A stretch of 64,000 bases of DNA from Anaerolineae bacterium (GCA_018432315.1 JAHDLB010000030.1:124001-188000), one strand, 5' to 3'; counted from the stretch's first letter, positions 7,987 through 21,388 are shown. Translations and numbers: made by a program. The notes: generated by a model from the sequence alone, not told the origin.

Positions 7987-9680
7987 AACTCGCCGGGCAG
8001 CCCCGCCGCGAAACGATCGACCCCGGCGCAGCGGTAGACCATCACCCGGCCCAGAACGTCCTGCACCCGGCATGAACCGGTCACGTAGGCGAAGAACGGT
8101 TCCAGCGCGGCGATAGCGGGCCGGTCATTCGCGTCGCGCCACAACTGCCGCACGGCGGGATCGATCGGCGGCACCCACGGCCCATCGACCATGCCGGTGT
8201 CCACAATCAGGGCCGGGGGATTCGCCTCCAGCGCCGCGACCATGTCCCGCACCTGCGCCTCGGTCGTGTAGCCATCAATGATCAGCGGATAGCTGTAGTG
8301 ATAGCGGACCGGGCTCATGCGCCCGGTCTGGAAGTTCACCTGCGCGCGCGCGCCCCACACCAGCACGCGGTCGTCCGGTCCCGTATGCCGCGCCACGTAG
8401 TCGGACAGCCAGGTTTCGCGCGCCGGCTCGCGCACCTGCCACCCCGCGTTGGACAACTCGCGGATCGTCACACCCACCGGCTGGGCCGCCGCAGCGACCA
8501 GGGTATACGCCACCGCACCCGCCACCCATCCCGCGCCACCGCGCTGTGCGCCCCGCCAGGGCAGCCCGCCCCGGACGATCACGTCCAGGCCCGCCGACGC
8601 CAGCAGTGCCGCCGAGGCCGCCAGCGTGATGTAGTAGTGGCGGTATTCGCGCCCGGTGACGTTCACCAGCACCAGATCGACCAGCAGCGTGACCGCCGCC
8701 CAGACGATCACCGCGACAGCCGCGCTCTCGCGGGCGCCCGTCGTGAGGGCTGCGCGGCGGCGCCGGACCACGTCCGCCAGCGCGAACGCGAACAGCGGAG
8801 CCAGCGGGCCCAACGCCGGGATCACCTGGCTCTCCGTGAGCGTGCCGATCACGGACGCCCACACCGGGGCGGGCTCCTCGTTCGCCCACGCGTGATAGGC
8901 AAACGGGTGCACGAGGGTCGCGTCCAGCGCCAGCCCCAGCACGCCGTGCGCGGCGAAATACGCCGCCACCGCCCCGACGCCCACCACCCCACCGGCAACG
9001 ATCGCGCCCAGCCACGCCCAGCGCTGCGGCGCGCGAATCACCGGGTGGCCGCTAAGCAGCAGCGCCGGCACGAACGCCAGGGCCACGCCAACCGAGGTCT
9101 GCTTGATCAGGAAAACGAGGCTCGCCGCCAGCCCGACCGCGAAACCGGCCCGCAGGCCGGGCCGCGCCAGAAATCGCGCCCCCAGCGCCAGACACAACAC
9201 CTGGGGCAGCAGGGCGAAACTCTCGGTGAAATTGCCGCCCGATGCGAAGCCGGGATGCCGCGCCAGCAGGGCGAACGCAATCCCCCCCACGGCAGCGACG
9301 GTCCCACGCCGGGTCACGTTCCACAACAGGCCGGTCATCACCAGCGCGGTCAGCCAGATCGTCAACAGCTCGCCGATCCACAGCGCCCACTGGCCGCCCC
9401 CAAACGCCCACAAAAACAGCGCGTCGAGGTAATACGCGCCCGGCGTTTTGTTGTCCCACGCATCGCGGTACGGCAGGCCGCCATCCCGGATGACCTGCCC
9501 GATGGTGGCGTAAATCGCGTTATCGCGGCCCTGGTTGTCGATCGAGGGCGCCATCCGCAGCGAGGCGAACAGCACCACGCCGAACAACGCCGCGCCCACC
9601 AGGAGCCACAGCGCCGCCTGCCCAGTCCCCCGGTCAGCCCGGACGCGCAAGCGGTGAAGCGTCAGCACCTGCTCCTTCAT
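7983..9680 (-). CDS. GT39/PMT-like polytopic glycosyltransferase
   Basis: 565 aa with about ten to twelve membrane segments and a short C-terminal outer domain. The first loop GRDNAIYATIGQVIRDGGLPYRDAWDNKTPG is a form of the PMT_2/ArnT loop carrying the catalytic acidic residues in C-type (lipid-phospho-sugar dependent) glycosyltransferases. Expected reaction: transfer of a sugar from a polyprenyl phosphate donor to an acceptor outside the membrane. The sugar is unknown. It is about the same length as the next gene upstream (9847-11493) and shares DGGLPYRDAWDNK, so the two are tandem duplicates. The stop overlaps that of the convergent HhH gene. ATG at 9678-9680 has only a weak purine stretch (GAGAG) upstream. 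Confidence 0.85.
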   Translation of the reverse strand: MKEQVLTLHRLRVRADRGTGQAALWLLVGAALFGVVLFASLRMAPSIDNQGRDNAIYATIGQVIRDGGLPYRDAWDNKTPGAYYLDALFLWAFGGGQWALWIGELLTIWLTALVMTGLLWNVTRRGTVAAVGGIAFALLARHPGFASGGNFTESFALLPQVLCLALGARFLARPGLRAGFAVGLAASLVFLIKQTSVGVALAFVPALLLSGHPVIRAPQRWAWLGAIVAGGVVGVGAVAAYFAAHGVLGLALDATLVHPFAYHAWANEEPAPVWASVIGTLTESQVIPALGPLAPLFAFALADVVRRRRAALTTGARESAAVAVIVWAAVTLLVDLVLVNVTGREYRHYYITLAASAALLASAGLDVIVRGGLPWRGAQRGGAGWVAGAVAYTLVAAAAQPVGVTIRELSNAGWQVREPARETWLSDYVARHTGPDDRVLVWGARAQVNFQTGRMSPVRYHYSYPLIIDGYTTEAQVRDMVAALEANPPALIVDTGMVDGPWVPPIDPAVRQLWRDANDRPAIAALEPFFAYVTGSCRVQDVLGRVMVYRCAGVDRFAAGLPGEF

Positions 9681-9846
9681 GACGGACTCTCGTTGTCCTG
9701 CGTGTAGGTATGCCCAGCGGCCACCAACATCCCCGGCGCCGGAAAGGACCGGCTCAATAACAACGCGGCGCGAGAGACAGACTCACGCCGCGGCAGCGAT
9801 TTTACATGGTTGGATGGGTACGAACGAATCAGGCGCCAACCGGGCG

Positions 9847-11493
9847 CTATGGCTGGCAGCGATAAATGGCCGTCTGCTCGATCTCCTGCACGAAGGTGCA
9901 GTATTTGGCGACCAACTGGTAGATCGGGCCGAGGTTCGCCACGTCGCGCCGCCCGCCCATCGCCCACCACTCGCGGCGGCGATCCGGGTCCAGCGGTGGG
10001 ATGCGGTCGCCGTCGATCATGGTGCTGTCGAGAATCAGGGTCGGCAGGTTCATCTCCAGGTCGCGCGCGATCTGCCAGATCTCCTCTTCGGTCGTATAGC
10101 CCGGCACGATCAGCGGGTAACCGTAGTGATAGGGCATCGGGCTGTTGCGGTCGGACTGGAAGTTGATCGCCGTCGTCGCGCCCCACACCAGCACCGTGTC
10201 TTCGGGCGTGGTGTTCTCCATCACGTACTCGGTGAGGGTCTTGTTGCGCACCGGCCCGGCGATGTCCCAATCGACCGTCCACAGGCGATAGATCGTGCCG
10301 CCAATCGCGCCACCCGCCACCGCCAGGAACAGGTACAGCCACAGCGCCGCGCGCCCCACCCGGCCCAGCAGGCGCGTGGGCGTCCCGCGGCCCACGATGA
10401 CCGACACGCTGAAGACGATCAGGATCACCATCGACGGCAGCAAGGTCACGTAATAGTGGCCGTAGCCGCGGCTGGTCGGGTTGGTGACGATCAGGTCGGC
10501 GAAGAAGGTGAGCGCCGCCCAGACCATGAGCGTCTGCGTCGACGTCAGCCCGCGTCGCGGTCGCGCGCGGCGGGGCAGGATCTGGCGCACTGCCGCGACG
10601 ATGCCAATCAGCAGGAACGGCAGCAGCGGCCCGATCACGACCGGCGCCGTGCTGGCGGTCAGCGTGTGGATGATCGTATCGACGAACGACACCGGCTCGC
10701 GGCTCACCCAGTTGTGAAACGCCATTGGGGCGATGAACGTCGCATCGACCGCGTCGGCCAGCACACCCTTGACCAACAGGTACCCGGCCACCCCGGCCAG
10801 GCTCGACAGCCCGCCGAGAATCGTCGCGCCCAGCCATGCCCAACGCTGTTTGGCGTGCACAATTTCGTGGCGGCTGAGCACGATCGCCGGGATGAAAGCG
10901 ACCGCCATACCGATGGTCGTCTGCTTGGTCAGGAAGGCCAGCCCGGCGGAGATCCCGACCGCAAACGCCGACAGATTTCGCGGGCTGCGCAGGAACTGGT
11001 ACCCCGCCCAGAAGCAGATCATCTGGGGCAGCAGCGCGTAGACCTCGGTGAAGTTCGTGTCGGATACCAGCCCCGGATGGCGCACCAGCAGCGCGAACGC
11101 GCCCGCCCCGATCCAGGCCATGCGGCGCTGGCCGTATACCTGGCCCAGCAGCGCGAACAACACGCCGCCCGTGACGAACACGGTGATCGTCTCGATCAGC
11201 CAGATCGCCCAGCGATTGGCCCCGAACAGCAAGAACGCCAGCGCGTCGATGTAGTACACGCCGGGCGGCTTGTTGTCCCAGGCGTCCCGGTACGGGAGGC
11301 CACCCTCGGCGATGACTTTGCCGGTGTACGCGAAAATGCCGCTGTCGCGGCCCTGCTCGATCACCGTCGGCGCCAGTTGCAGCGACGGGGCCACTGCCAG
11401 GGCCAGCAGAATGAGCGCGATTGCCAGGCGTGCCTTGAAACCGGGGCGCCTGCGCCGTTTTTCGACCGGCAGAGAAATAGCTGGATACGTCAT
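9847..11493 (-). CDS. GT39/PMT-like polytopic glycosyltransferase, tandem paralogue
   Basis: 548 aa polytopic membrane protein. Its loop GRDSGIFAYTGKVIAEGGLPYRDAWDNKPPG closely matches the neighbour at 7983-9680, and both share RHPGL/F-NFTE and FL(I/T)KQT segments and a similar C-terminal outer part starting near YTTE. The family (PMT_2, GT39-like) uses polyprenyl-phosphate sugars as donors. A gap of 166 bp separates the two paralogues, with no clear terminator, so they may be cotranscribed. AGGAG lies about 14 bases before the ATG at 11493, rather far. A TGCTATTCT element at 11530-11538 may be its -10. Confidence 0.85.
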   Translation of the reverse strand: MTYPAISLPVEKRRRRPGFKARLAIALILLALAVAPSLQLAPTVIEQGRDSGIFAYTGKVIAEGGLPYRDAWDNKPPGVYYIDALAFLLFGANRWAIWLIETITVFVTGGVLFALLGQVYGQRRMAWIGAGAFALLVRHPGLVSDTNFTEVYALLPQMICFWAGYQFLRSPRNLSAFAVGISAGLAFLTKQTTIGMAVAFIPAIVLSRHEIVHAKQRWAWLGATILGGLSSLAGVAGYLLVKGVLADAVDATFIAPMAFHNWVSREPVSFVDTIIHTLTASTAPVVIGPLLPFLLIGIVAAVRQILPRRARPRRGLTSTQTLMVWAALTFFADLIVTNPTSRGYGHYYVTLLPSMVILIVFSVSVIVGRGTPTRLLGRVGRAALWLYLFLAVAGGAIGGTIYRLWTVDWDIAGPVRNKTLTEYVMENTTPEDTVLVWGATTAINFQSDRNSPMPYHYGYPLIVPGYTTEEEIWQIARDLEMNLPTLILDSTMIDGDRIPPLDPDRRREWWAMGGRRDVANLGPIYQLVAKYCTFVQEIEQTAIYRCQP

Positions 11494-11529
11494 CGAATCG
11501 CAGATTTCTCCTAGAGTACGCGAACGTTC

Positions 11530-11538
11530 AGAATAGCA
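11530..11538 (-). promoter_or_regulatory. Candidate extended -10 upstream of tandem glycosyltransferases
   Basis: TGCTATTCT on the minus strand, 37 bases before the ATG at 11493. No convincing -35 was found. Confidence 0.3.
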
Positions 11539-11639
11539 ACGGGGGAAGGATGAATCCAGGCTGACACGAGATCAGCAAGCGGCGTAAGTCTTCCCTCACG
11601 CCGCACCGCTTATGCCCGAATCATACCATCAAGCCGCCC

Positions 11640-12629
11640 CTATTTCAAGAGTGCAGCTACGGCCTCGCGCTCTTCTTCCAGCTCGCGCGCGGAAATCATC
11701 AGCTTCTCGCGTGCGAAGTCGCTCAGGCTGCCCACCGGCAGCACCTCGACCGTGCCGCCCGCTTTGGTCCGCATGGGGAACGAGTACACCAGCCCCTCAG
11801 GAATGCCGAACTCGTTGCCGTCCGACAGGATGGCCGCGCTGAAGCGCTCGCCTTCCGGCGTCGGGTTCACCATGCTCTGCAGGTGGTTGACCACCGCGTT
11901 GGCGGCGCTCGCCGCGCTGCTCTTGCCGCGCGCGTCGATGATCGCCTTGCCGCGCTGCTGGATCGTCTTCAGGAACTCGGTTTCGAACCAGGTCCGGTCC
12001 GGAATCACGTCCAGCGCGGCCTTGCCGTTGATTCGCGCGTTCTCGAAATCGGGGTACATCGTCGGGCTGTGGTTGCCCCACACCACCAGGCTCTGCACGG
12101 CGGTCACCGGCACGCCCGCCTTCTGGGCGACCTGGGCCTTGGCGCGATTTTCGTCGAGCCGGGTCATCGCCATCCAGCGATCCGCCGGCACGTCCGGCGC
12201 GCTCTTGAGGGCGATCAGCGCGTTGGTGTTGCACGGGTTCGCCACGACCAGCACGCGGACGTCGCTCGCGGCGCGGTCGTTGATGGCGCGCCCCTGCTCG
12301 GTGAAGATCGGCGCGTTGTCCTTGATCACGTCGGCGCGTTCCATGCCCTTGCCGCGCGGCTTGCCGCCGACCAGGATCGCCCAGTTCGCGCCGTCGAACG
12401 CGACGTTCGGGTCGCTGGTGGCGACGATATCGCTCAGCAGCGGATAGGCGCAGTCCTCCAGCTCCATCACCACGCCGCGCAGCGCATCGGCGGCCTGGGG
12501 AATTTCCAGAATCTGCAAAATGACCGGCTGGTCCGGGCCGAACGCCTCACCGTTGGCGAGACGGAACAACAGGCTGTAGCCAATCTGGCCTGCGCCGCCG
12601 GTTACTGCAACGCGAATCGGTGTCTTCAT
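11640..12629 (-). CDS. mdh: Malate dehydrogenase
   Basis: 329 aa, cytosolic. It interconverts malate and oxaloacetate with NAD(H) in the TCA cycle. The dinucleotide fold starts [11 protein letters not shown] (GxGxxG variant of the animal-cytosolic/bacterial MDH type). R92 and R98 in [11 protein letters not shown] bind the substrate carboxylates, D159 lies in TRLDENRA and the catalytic H187 in [12 protein letters not shown]. Full length, no missing residues. The sequence layout ([14 protein letters not shown]) is that of the cytosolic-type MDH rather than the lactate-dehydrogenase-like MDH found in some Chloroflexi. GAGGGA precedes ATG 12629. It diverges from the metallophosphoesterase gene. 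Confidence 0.96.
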   Translation of the reverse strand: MKTPIRVAVTGGAGQIGYSLLFRLANGEAFGPDQPVILQILEIPQAADALRGVVMELEDCAYPLLSDIVATSDPNVAFDGANWAILVGGKPRGKGMERADVIKDNAPIFTEQGRAINDRAASDVRVLVVANPCNTNALIALKSAPDVPADRWMAMTRLDENRAKAQVAQKAGVPVTAVQSLVVWGNHSPTMYPDFENARINGKAALDVIPDRTWFETEFLKTIQQRGKAIIDARGKSSAASAANAVVNHLQSMVNPTPEGERFSAAILSDGNEFGIPEGLVYSFPMRTKAGGTVEVLPVGSLSDFAREKLMISARELEEEREAVAALLK

Positions 12630-12759
12630 CGGTTGACTCCCTCAGGTGCATGCATGAGAAACCAAAAAGCTTTGTCCTAAATAGTATGGCTTCAAATCAT
12701 TCATTCTCGCCAAAACGGCCAGATTACGCAAGTCGCCGGCCCAGGCGCCACACGGTTTG

Positions 12760-12768
12760 TGGTATACT
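12760..12768 (+). promoter_or_regulatory. Candidate extended -10 promoter of metallophosphoesterase gene
   Basis: TGGTATACT, a perfect TGn extended -10, 41 bases before the ATG at 12809. A perfect 10-base palindrome TTGTATACAA (12787-12796) lies between it and the gene and could be an operator. Confidence 0.45.
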
Positions 12769-12808
12769 GGCTGGCCGATAGTTCTATTGTATACAAACAG
12801 GTTGATAG

Positions 12809-13807
12809 ATGTCCATGACGGACCGATTCGTAACCCTCACGCACGGGACGGCGCTCGTCGTGACCGACCTGCACGGCGATCTCGACGCGTTCGCCCGCTG
12901 CGTGGACCTCTTTCACACCCTGCGCGAGCGCGGCGAGGCGCAGCGCCTGATCTTCCTCGGTGACCTGATTCACGGCTATGGCCCGCTCGACCGCGACGGC
13001 AGCCTGACCATGATCCTGCGCGTCATCAAGCTGCAAGAGGAACTCGGCCCCGACACGGTGATGATGCTGCTCGGCAACCACGAGATGCCGCACATCTACG
13101 GTATCACGCTGGCGAAGGGCGATATGGAGTTCACCTCGCGCTTCGAGAACGTGCTGGGCGAGCACCGCGACCGCGTGCTGAGCTTCTTCAAGTCGCTGCC
13201 GCTCGCCATCCGCACGGCGGCGGGCGTCATGCTGACCCACGCCGGGCCCGCGCTGGACGCCATCCGCCACGCCGACACGCTGCGCCACTTCGATCACCAG
13301 ACGCTGCTCGACCAGGCGGACGCCACGCTGGCCCAGGCGCCGGACCTCGCGCCGCTCTACCGACAGTATGGGGGCATCCACGGCGCGCCCTACGACGAGC
13401 TGGCGCGGCACTTCCTGGCCGTCGATGGCCCGGACGACCCGCGCTATCCGCACCTGCTGCGCGGCTTCATGATCTCGCAGCAAAGCCCCGCGTTCGCGGC
13501 CCTGTGGGATGCGCTGTTCACGCAGAACGAGTATGGCCTGACGCCGACGGCGTACGTCACCGGCTGCCAGGAATACCTGCGCGCGTTCTCGGCGGGCGCG
13601 CCCGTCCCGCAGACCGTCGTCGTGAGCGGGCACATCGTCACCCAGCACGGCTACGCGCTCGTCAACCGCTACCACCTGCGCGTGTCGAGCGCGGCCCACG
13701 CGCGCCCGCGCGAGGCGGGGATGGCCCTGCTGCTGGACTGCGCCGTCCCGGTCAAATCCGCCGACGAGCTGCTTCGCAACCTAATCGGCGTTTTCGACGA
13801 GCGCTGA
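12809..13807 (+). CDS. Calcineurin-like metallophosphoesterase
   Basis: 332 aa. All blocks of the two-metal phosphoesterase fold are visible: TDLHGDLDAF (D-x-H), FLGDLIHGYG (GD), LLGNHEM (GNHE), LTHAGP and VVSGHIV (GH). The overall order resembles PPP-type serine/threonine phosphatases and the ApaH/PrpE group. Substrate could be a phosphoprotein or a dinucleoside polyphosphate. ATG at 12809 or the second ATG at 12815 is possible; AGGTTG is the only purine-rich stretch. The histidine phosphatase follows 20 bp downstream with a good ribosome site, so the two phosphatases form a likely pair. Confidence 0.87.
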   Translation: MSMTDRFVTLTHGTALVVTDLHGDLDAFARCVDLFHTLRERGEAQRLIFLGDLIHGYGPLDRDGSLTMILRVIKLQEELGPDTVMMLLGNHEMPHIYGITLAKGDMEFTSRFENVLGEHRDRVLSFFKSLPLAIRTAAGVMLTHAGPALDAIRHADTLRHFDHQTLLDQADATLAQAPDLAPLYRQYGGIHGAPYDELARHFLAVDGPDDPRYPHLLRGFMISQQSPAFAALWDALFTQNEYGLTPTAYVTGCQEYLRAFSAGAPVPQTVVVSGHIVTQHGYALVNRYHLRVSSAAHARPREAGMALLLDCAVPVKSADELLRNLIGVFDER

Positions 13808-13827
13808 CTCTCACCGACGGAGGCCCC

Positions 13828-14460
13828 ATGACGACCCGCGTATTGTGCATTCGACACGGCGAGACGGCCTGGAACGCGACCGGGCGCTGGCAAGGTCACG
13901 CCCCCGTCCCGCTGAACGAGGCCGGGCTGGCCCAGGCCCGCCAATTGGGCGCGTACCTCGCCGCCCGCGCGCTCCCCATCCGCGCGATCTACAGCAGCGA
14001 CCTCAAGCGCGCCATGCAGACTGCCCAGGCCATCGGCGGCGCGCTCCGCATCGAGGTGCAGCCCGACCCGCGCCTGCGCGAGGTGGACCTCGGCAACTGG
14101 CAGGGCCTGACCCACCAGGAAGCGGAAGCCTGGGACGGCCAGCGCTACGCCGCGTACCGCGCCGACTGGTACGACACGCCGCCGCCCGACGGCGAATCGC
14201 GGAACCAGCTCAAGGCCCGCGCCCGCGCCGCGTTCGACGACATCACCGCCCGCCACGCAGGGCAGACGGTCGCGCTGGTCAGCCACGGCGGCACGCTGGG
14301 CATGTTGATCGAGAGCCTGTTCGGGCAGATCGAGCGCCCCACCCTGTTCAACACGTCGATCACGGTCATCGAGCGCCCGGACGGATCCGGGCCGTGGGCG
14401 CTGGCGCGCGTGGCCTGGACGCCGCACCTCGACGAGGCGCCGCTGGGCGAAACGTGGTGA
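13828..14460 (+). CDS. Histidine phosphatase family protein (phosphoglycerate mutase-like)
   Basis: 210 aa, cytosolic. RHGETAWN at the N-terminus holds the phosphoacceptor histidine, YSSDLKRAMQTA the second arginine block, EVDLGNWQGL the typical proton-donor region and VSHGGTLGML the second catalytic histidine. These define the branch-2 phosphatase group (PhoE, CobC, GpmB-like), not a cofactor-dependent glycolytic mutase. Exact substrate unknown. GACGGAGG precedes ATG 13828. It lies 20 bp behind the metallophosphoesterase gene. Confidence 0.9.
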   Translation: MTTRVLCIRHGETAWNATGRWQGHAPVPLNEAGLAQARQLGAYLAARALPIRAIYSSDLKRAMQTAQAIGGALRIEVQPDPRLREVDLGNWQGLTHQEAEAWDGQRYAAYRADWYDTPPPDGESRNQLKARARAAFDDITARHAGQTVALVSHGGTLGMLIESLFGQIERPTLFNTSITVIERPDGSGPWALARVAWTPHLDEAPLGETW

Positions 14461-14522
14461 AGCCCAGCGGCGGCACAGGTGAGAGAAAAAACACGCCAGG
14501 ATGTGTACATTGAGCAGGTTCA

Positions 14523-15179
14523 GTGGAACAAGCCTCATTCATAAAGTCGGTGCTTAGGAACCACGCGTATGCCCGTCTACGGCACTGGCCCCTGGTCATT
14601 GCGTTGCCGCAGTTCGCACTTGTTTTGTCGTATCTCCAATACCTCTATGTAGATGGCGCCTTTATTTGGTGGGCACGATCAACCTTTTACAATGCATTCA
14701 GCTTCGCATTTTGTTTTGTTCCCATCAGTCTGCTCATAATCTCTGCGTGGTTTCTGCGATTGATCGCTGGAAAAAACTCGACTCGTTCATCACTCCTCAG
14801 CGCTGGAATCAGTCTGGTTTTGCTGGTCTGGGTCAACTTGAGCATGTGTGCCATAACCGCGTTCACGTTCTTCGGAGATTATCGGTATCACGACACGGCA
14901 CGGTTTGACGATCACGTATTCCGGCTGGACTCGGAGTGGAAAGTTGGCGTAGGCGGTGATTCAAGGACGGTATTTTCCCTGCTGAAATGCGATCGCATTG
15001 GCCTGATCTGCGAGATTGTCTATCTTTACGAGTACATTAACGAAGATGGCAGTTTGCCGATAAGCGACCACGAATATCGCGCGATCGAGGCTTCGCTCGT
15101 ACCAGATTCCCAGGCGCATAGTATTACGATGGAAATCGATGGACAGAGCATGCACACACAATTGCTGAAACCAAAATGA
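14523..15179 (+). CDS. Orphan three-helix membrane protein of atypical base composition
   Basis: 218 aa, not recognised. Three membrane helices lie at about 20-42, 55-80 and 88-114, followed by a polar C-terminal domain of about 100 residues that should lie on one side of the membrane and contains two cysteines (KCDRIGLICE). Codon use is clearly AT-richer than the neighbours (many ATT, TTT, AAA and TTG codons), which suggests recent transfer. The proposed start is GTG 14523, with AGCAGG just upstream; a downstream start cannot be ruled out. No homologue family is suggested by motif. It is isolated between the phosphatase pair and pckA. Confidence 0.65.
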   Translation: MEQASFIKSVLRNHAYARLRHWPLVIALPQFALVLSYLQYLYVDGAFIWWARSTFYNAFSFAFCFVPISLLIISAWFLRLIAGKNSTRSSLLSAGISLVLLVWVNLSMCAITAFTFFGDYRYHDTARFDDHVFRLDSEWKVGVGGDSRTVFSLLKCDRIGLICEIVYLYEYINEDGSLPISDHEYRAIEASLVPDSQAHSITMEIDGQSMHTQLLKPK

Positions 15180-15338
15180 TGTTCGGGAGCCTTGAGACAG
15201 TACGCTTGGGTGGGCGATTCGCCCCGCTTCCGCTACACTAATCATAGGGTTCATAACGTGTAAGCAGCGTCTGATTTGGGTCTACCTATCGCGAAGAGTA
15301 TTCCCTGTCTGCCTTCCAGGGAGGAAAGGGGAGTCGCC

Positions 15339-16943
<1,605 letters not shown>

Positions 16944-16964
16944 TTCCCGCTCAGCGCTTCCTGG

Positions 16965-16993
16965 CGGGGGAGTCTTCGCACTCCCCCGTTTTC
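16965..16993 (+). terminator. Intrinsic terminator of pckA
   Basis: CGGGGGAGT (16965-16973) pairs perfectly with ACTCCCCCG (16980-16988) across a 6-base loop, followed by TTTTC. It is 21 bases after the pckA stop and just before the stop of the convergent acetyltransferase gene. Confidence 0.9.
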
Positions 16994-17000
16994 GATCTCC

Positions 17001-17969
17001 CTAGCCCGGCGCGCCCTGCCGGAACGTCTTGTGGTGGATGAGATACGTCTTGCGCGCGCTCATGCCCACCCGCTCGTAGAGCGCGACGGCGTTCGAGGTG
17101 TTCTCCGCGTCGACCTCCAACTCGACCTCGGCGAAGCCGCTGGCCCGCAGCCGCCCGAACATCTCGGCCAGCATCGCGCGCGCCAGCCCGCGCCCGCGCC
17201 ACGCCTCGCGCACGCCGACGGTATCGATCCAGGCCGCGCCCGGACGCTCGCTCCCCCATGGGCGAGCCAGGCACAGCCCGGCGATCGACTCACCAGTGAC
17301 GGCCACCAGCCACAGCGCCGGGTCGATCGCCTCACCCAGGCGGAGATGCGTCCACACCTCGTAGGGAATGTCCATGTAACCCCAGTTGTCGCGGAAGATG
17401 TCCTGTTCGGCCTCGTAGACCGCCCGCGCATCGCGCTCCACCGCGAACGGGCGCCAGCGCACGCCGTCCGGCAGGGGCTGCGCCTCCGCCGGGCCATCGA
17501 GCGCCCGGTGCATGAACCACGACCGGCGCACGATCGCGTAGCCGTGCCGGGCCAGCAGCGCCCTCGCCCCGGCGTTGGTGTCGCGGCAGTAACGCGTGCA
17601 GGACAGCGGTAATTCGGGCGGCACCTCGGCCTGGCCGCGTTCCACGTGGCGCGCATCGGCGGCGGCCAGCAGGCGCGTCCCGATCCCCTGCCGCCGGTAG
17701 CCCGGATCGACGTAGCCCGTGCCCCACCCCTTGCCCACACGCGGATCCAACTCGGCGGTGCAGTACCCGGCGACGGTGTGCCCCGCGACGACCGCGACCA
17801 GGCAGTTGCTCTCCGGATTCATGTAGGGTGCTTCGAACCGGTCGCGCAGTTCGTCCTCGGTGGTGGTGTGATCGTCGCCGTCCGCCACCACGGCGCGATT
17901 CGTCACGGCGACCAGTGCCGGCAGGTCCGCCCACCGGAACCGGCGAATCTCGACTGTGCCTCTATTCAT
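17001..17969 (-). CDS. Two-domain GNAT acetyltransferase
   Basis: 322 aa with two GNAT folds in tandem. The first has YVDPGYRRQGIGTRLL (acetyl-CoA loop, about 90-105), and the second has VGVREAWRGRGLARAML (about 255-271) with the closing block NTSNAVALYERVGM. The two-domain layout resembles mycothiol synthase MshD and other paired GNATs, in which often only one domain is active; here both keep the R/Q-x-x-G-x-G/A loop. Substrate unknown. ATG 17969 is chosen because GGGAG precedes it; a longer frame upstream lacks a ribosome site. It converges on pckA and lies 52 bases downstream of the small Gln/Pro-rich gene. Confidence 0.85.
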   Translation of the reverse strand: MNRGTVEIRRFRWADLPALVAVTNRAVVADGDDHTTTEDELRDRFEAPYMNPESNCLVAVVAGHTVAGYCTAELDPRVGKGWGTGYVDPGYRRQGIGTRLLAAADARHVERGQAEVPPELPLSCTRYCRDTNAGARALLARHGYAIVRRSWFMHRALDGPAEAQPLPDGVRWRPFAVERDARAVYEAEQDIFRDNWGYMDIPYEVWTHLRLGEAIDPALWLVAVTGESIAGLCLARPWGSERPGAAWIDTVGVREAWRGRGLARAMLAEMFGRLRASGFAEVELEVDAENTSNAVALYERVGMSARKTYLIHHKTFRQGAPG

Positions 17970-18021
17970 CGTGTCTCCCGTCCCGCTCGAATGCGAGCAG
18001 GCTGGTATGTGCAACCTCACC

Positions 18022-18294
18022 TCATCGCCGGTTCCGAAGGAAGCGATTGAGCAGCAGCCCCAGGACCCACTGAAACAGCCCAGCGAACCCCTGCGGGCTC
18101 GAAGACGCCGGCGGCGGCTGTTGTTGGAACATCTGCTCGTACTGCTCCGGACCCTGGCTTTGCTGGCTGGGCGCCTGCTCCGGCTGAGCAGGCTCTTTTC
18201 GCTCCCGCCCTGGCAACCCGGGCGCTTTGTCAGTCTGATCTGGCTGGTCGGCCTCGTCGTCGTCCCGCTTGGGTAACCCGTGCATCAGACCCAT
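18022..18294 (-). CDS. Small Gln/Pro-rich protein of unknown function
   Basis: 90 aa, no recognised family. The first 65 residues are polar and of low complexity: charged (RDDDEADQPDQTDK), then rich in Gln, Pro and Glu with repeats of QQ and PP. The last 25 residues form a hydrophobic/basic helix (FAGLFQWVLGLLLNRFLRNRR) that could insert into or lie on the membrane. ATG 18294 is preceded by GAGGAG at good spacing, and the codon pattern is that of the chromosome, which supports a real gene. It could be a small membrane-tethered linker protein. It may share a transcript with the acetyltransferase gene 52 bases further on. Confidence 0.6.
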   Translation of the reverse strand: MGLMHGLPKRDDDEADQPDQTDKAPGLPGRERKEPAQPEQAPSQQSQGPEQYEQMFQQQPPPASSSPQGFAGLFQWVLGLLLNRFLRNRR

Positions 18295-18384
18295 CGTAGA
18301 CTCCTCACTCCGGCGTTGCCGGCTGGCGGCTTGCGCCGCGCGTCACGACATGGCCTCATCATAGCACCAAAAGCCAGACGCAGG

Positions 18385-18419
18385 AAAAACAAAAGGGCCG
18401 CCCCAGGCGGAGCGACCCT
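18385..18419 (-). terminator. Intrinsic terminator of ppdK
   Basis: On the minus strand AGGGTCGC pairs with GCGGCCCT (one G-T pair) around a GC-rich inner hairpin and is followed by TTTTGTTTTT. It lies 27 bases after the ppdK stop. Confidence 0.85.
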
Positions 18420-18445
18420 CTGTGAACTCATAGTGTGCAGAGCGA

Positions 18446-21133
<2,688 letters not shown>

Positions 21134-21302
21134 TCATGACTCTCCTAGCTAATAGGCAGAACAAAATCCACACTGTCACAGAGCAACCTGGAGGATTATG
21201 TCCAAGCACTTCGAACGACGACAGTGAAAAAACACACACGACCGGGTGACGGGTATCACCTATTGGCGGCAGTGCGCCACCATTTGCCCCGCAACCTGGG
21301 CC

Positions 21303-21308
21303 ATTATA
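21303..21308 (-). promoter_or_regulatory. Candidate -10 of ppdK promoter
   Basis: Perfect TATAAT on the minus strand about 170 bases before the ppdK start. TTGTAG lies 20 bases further upstream, one to two bases too far for an ideal -35. Confidence 0.35.
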
Positions 21309-21388
21309 CCGATATCCGGCCAAGTTATCTACAAGATTTGGATCATTTGACAGGCCGGCTGGCGTCGGCAAACCGTAGTCCTGCGCAC

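Noticed and set aside
12787-12796. Palindrome TTGTATACAA as an independent regulatory feature
   Set aside because: Only one copy was noticed and a 10-base palindrome in an AT-rich gap can occur by chance; it is mentioned only with the promoter.
15205-15240. Hairpin GGGCG/CGCCC and TACACT before pckA as terminator and promoter
   Set aside because: The stem is only 5 bp without a T-run and no -35 fits the TACACT box.
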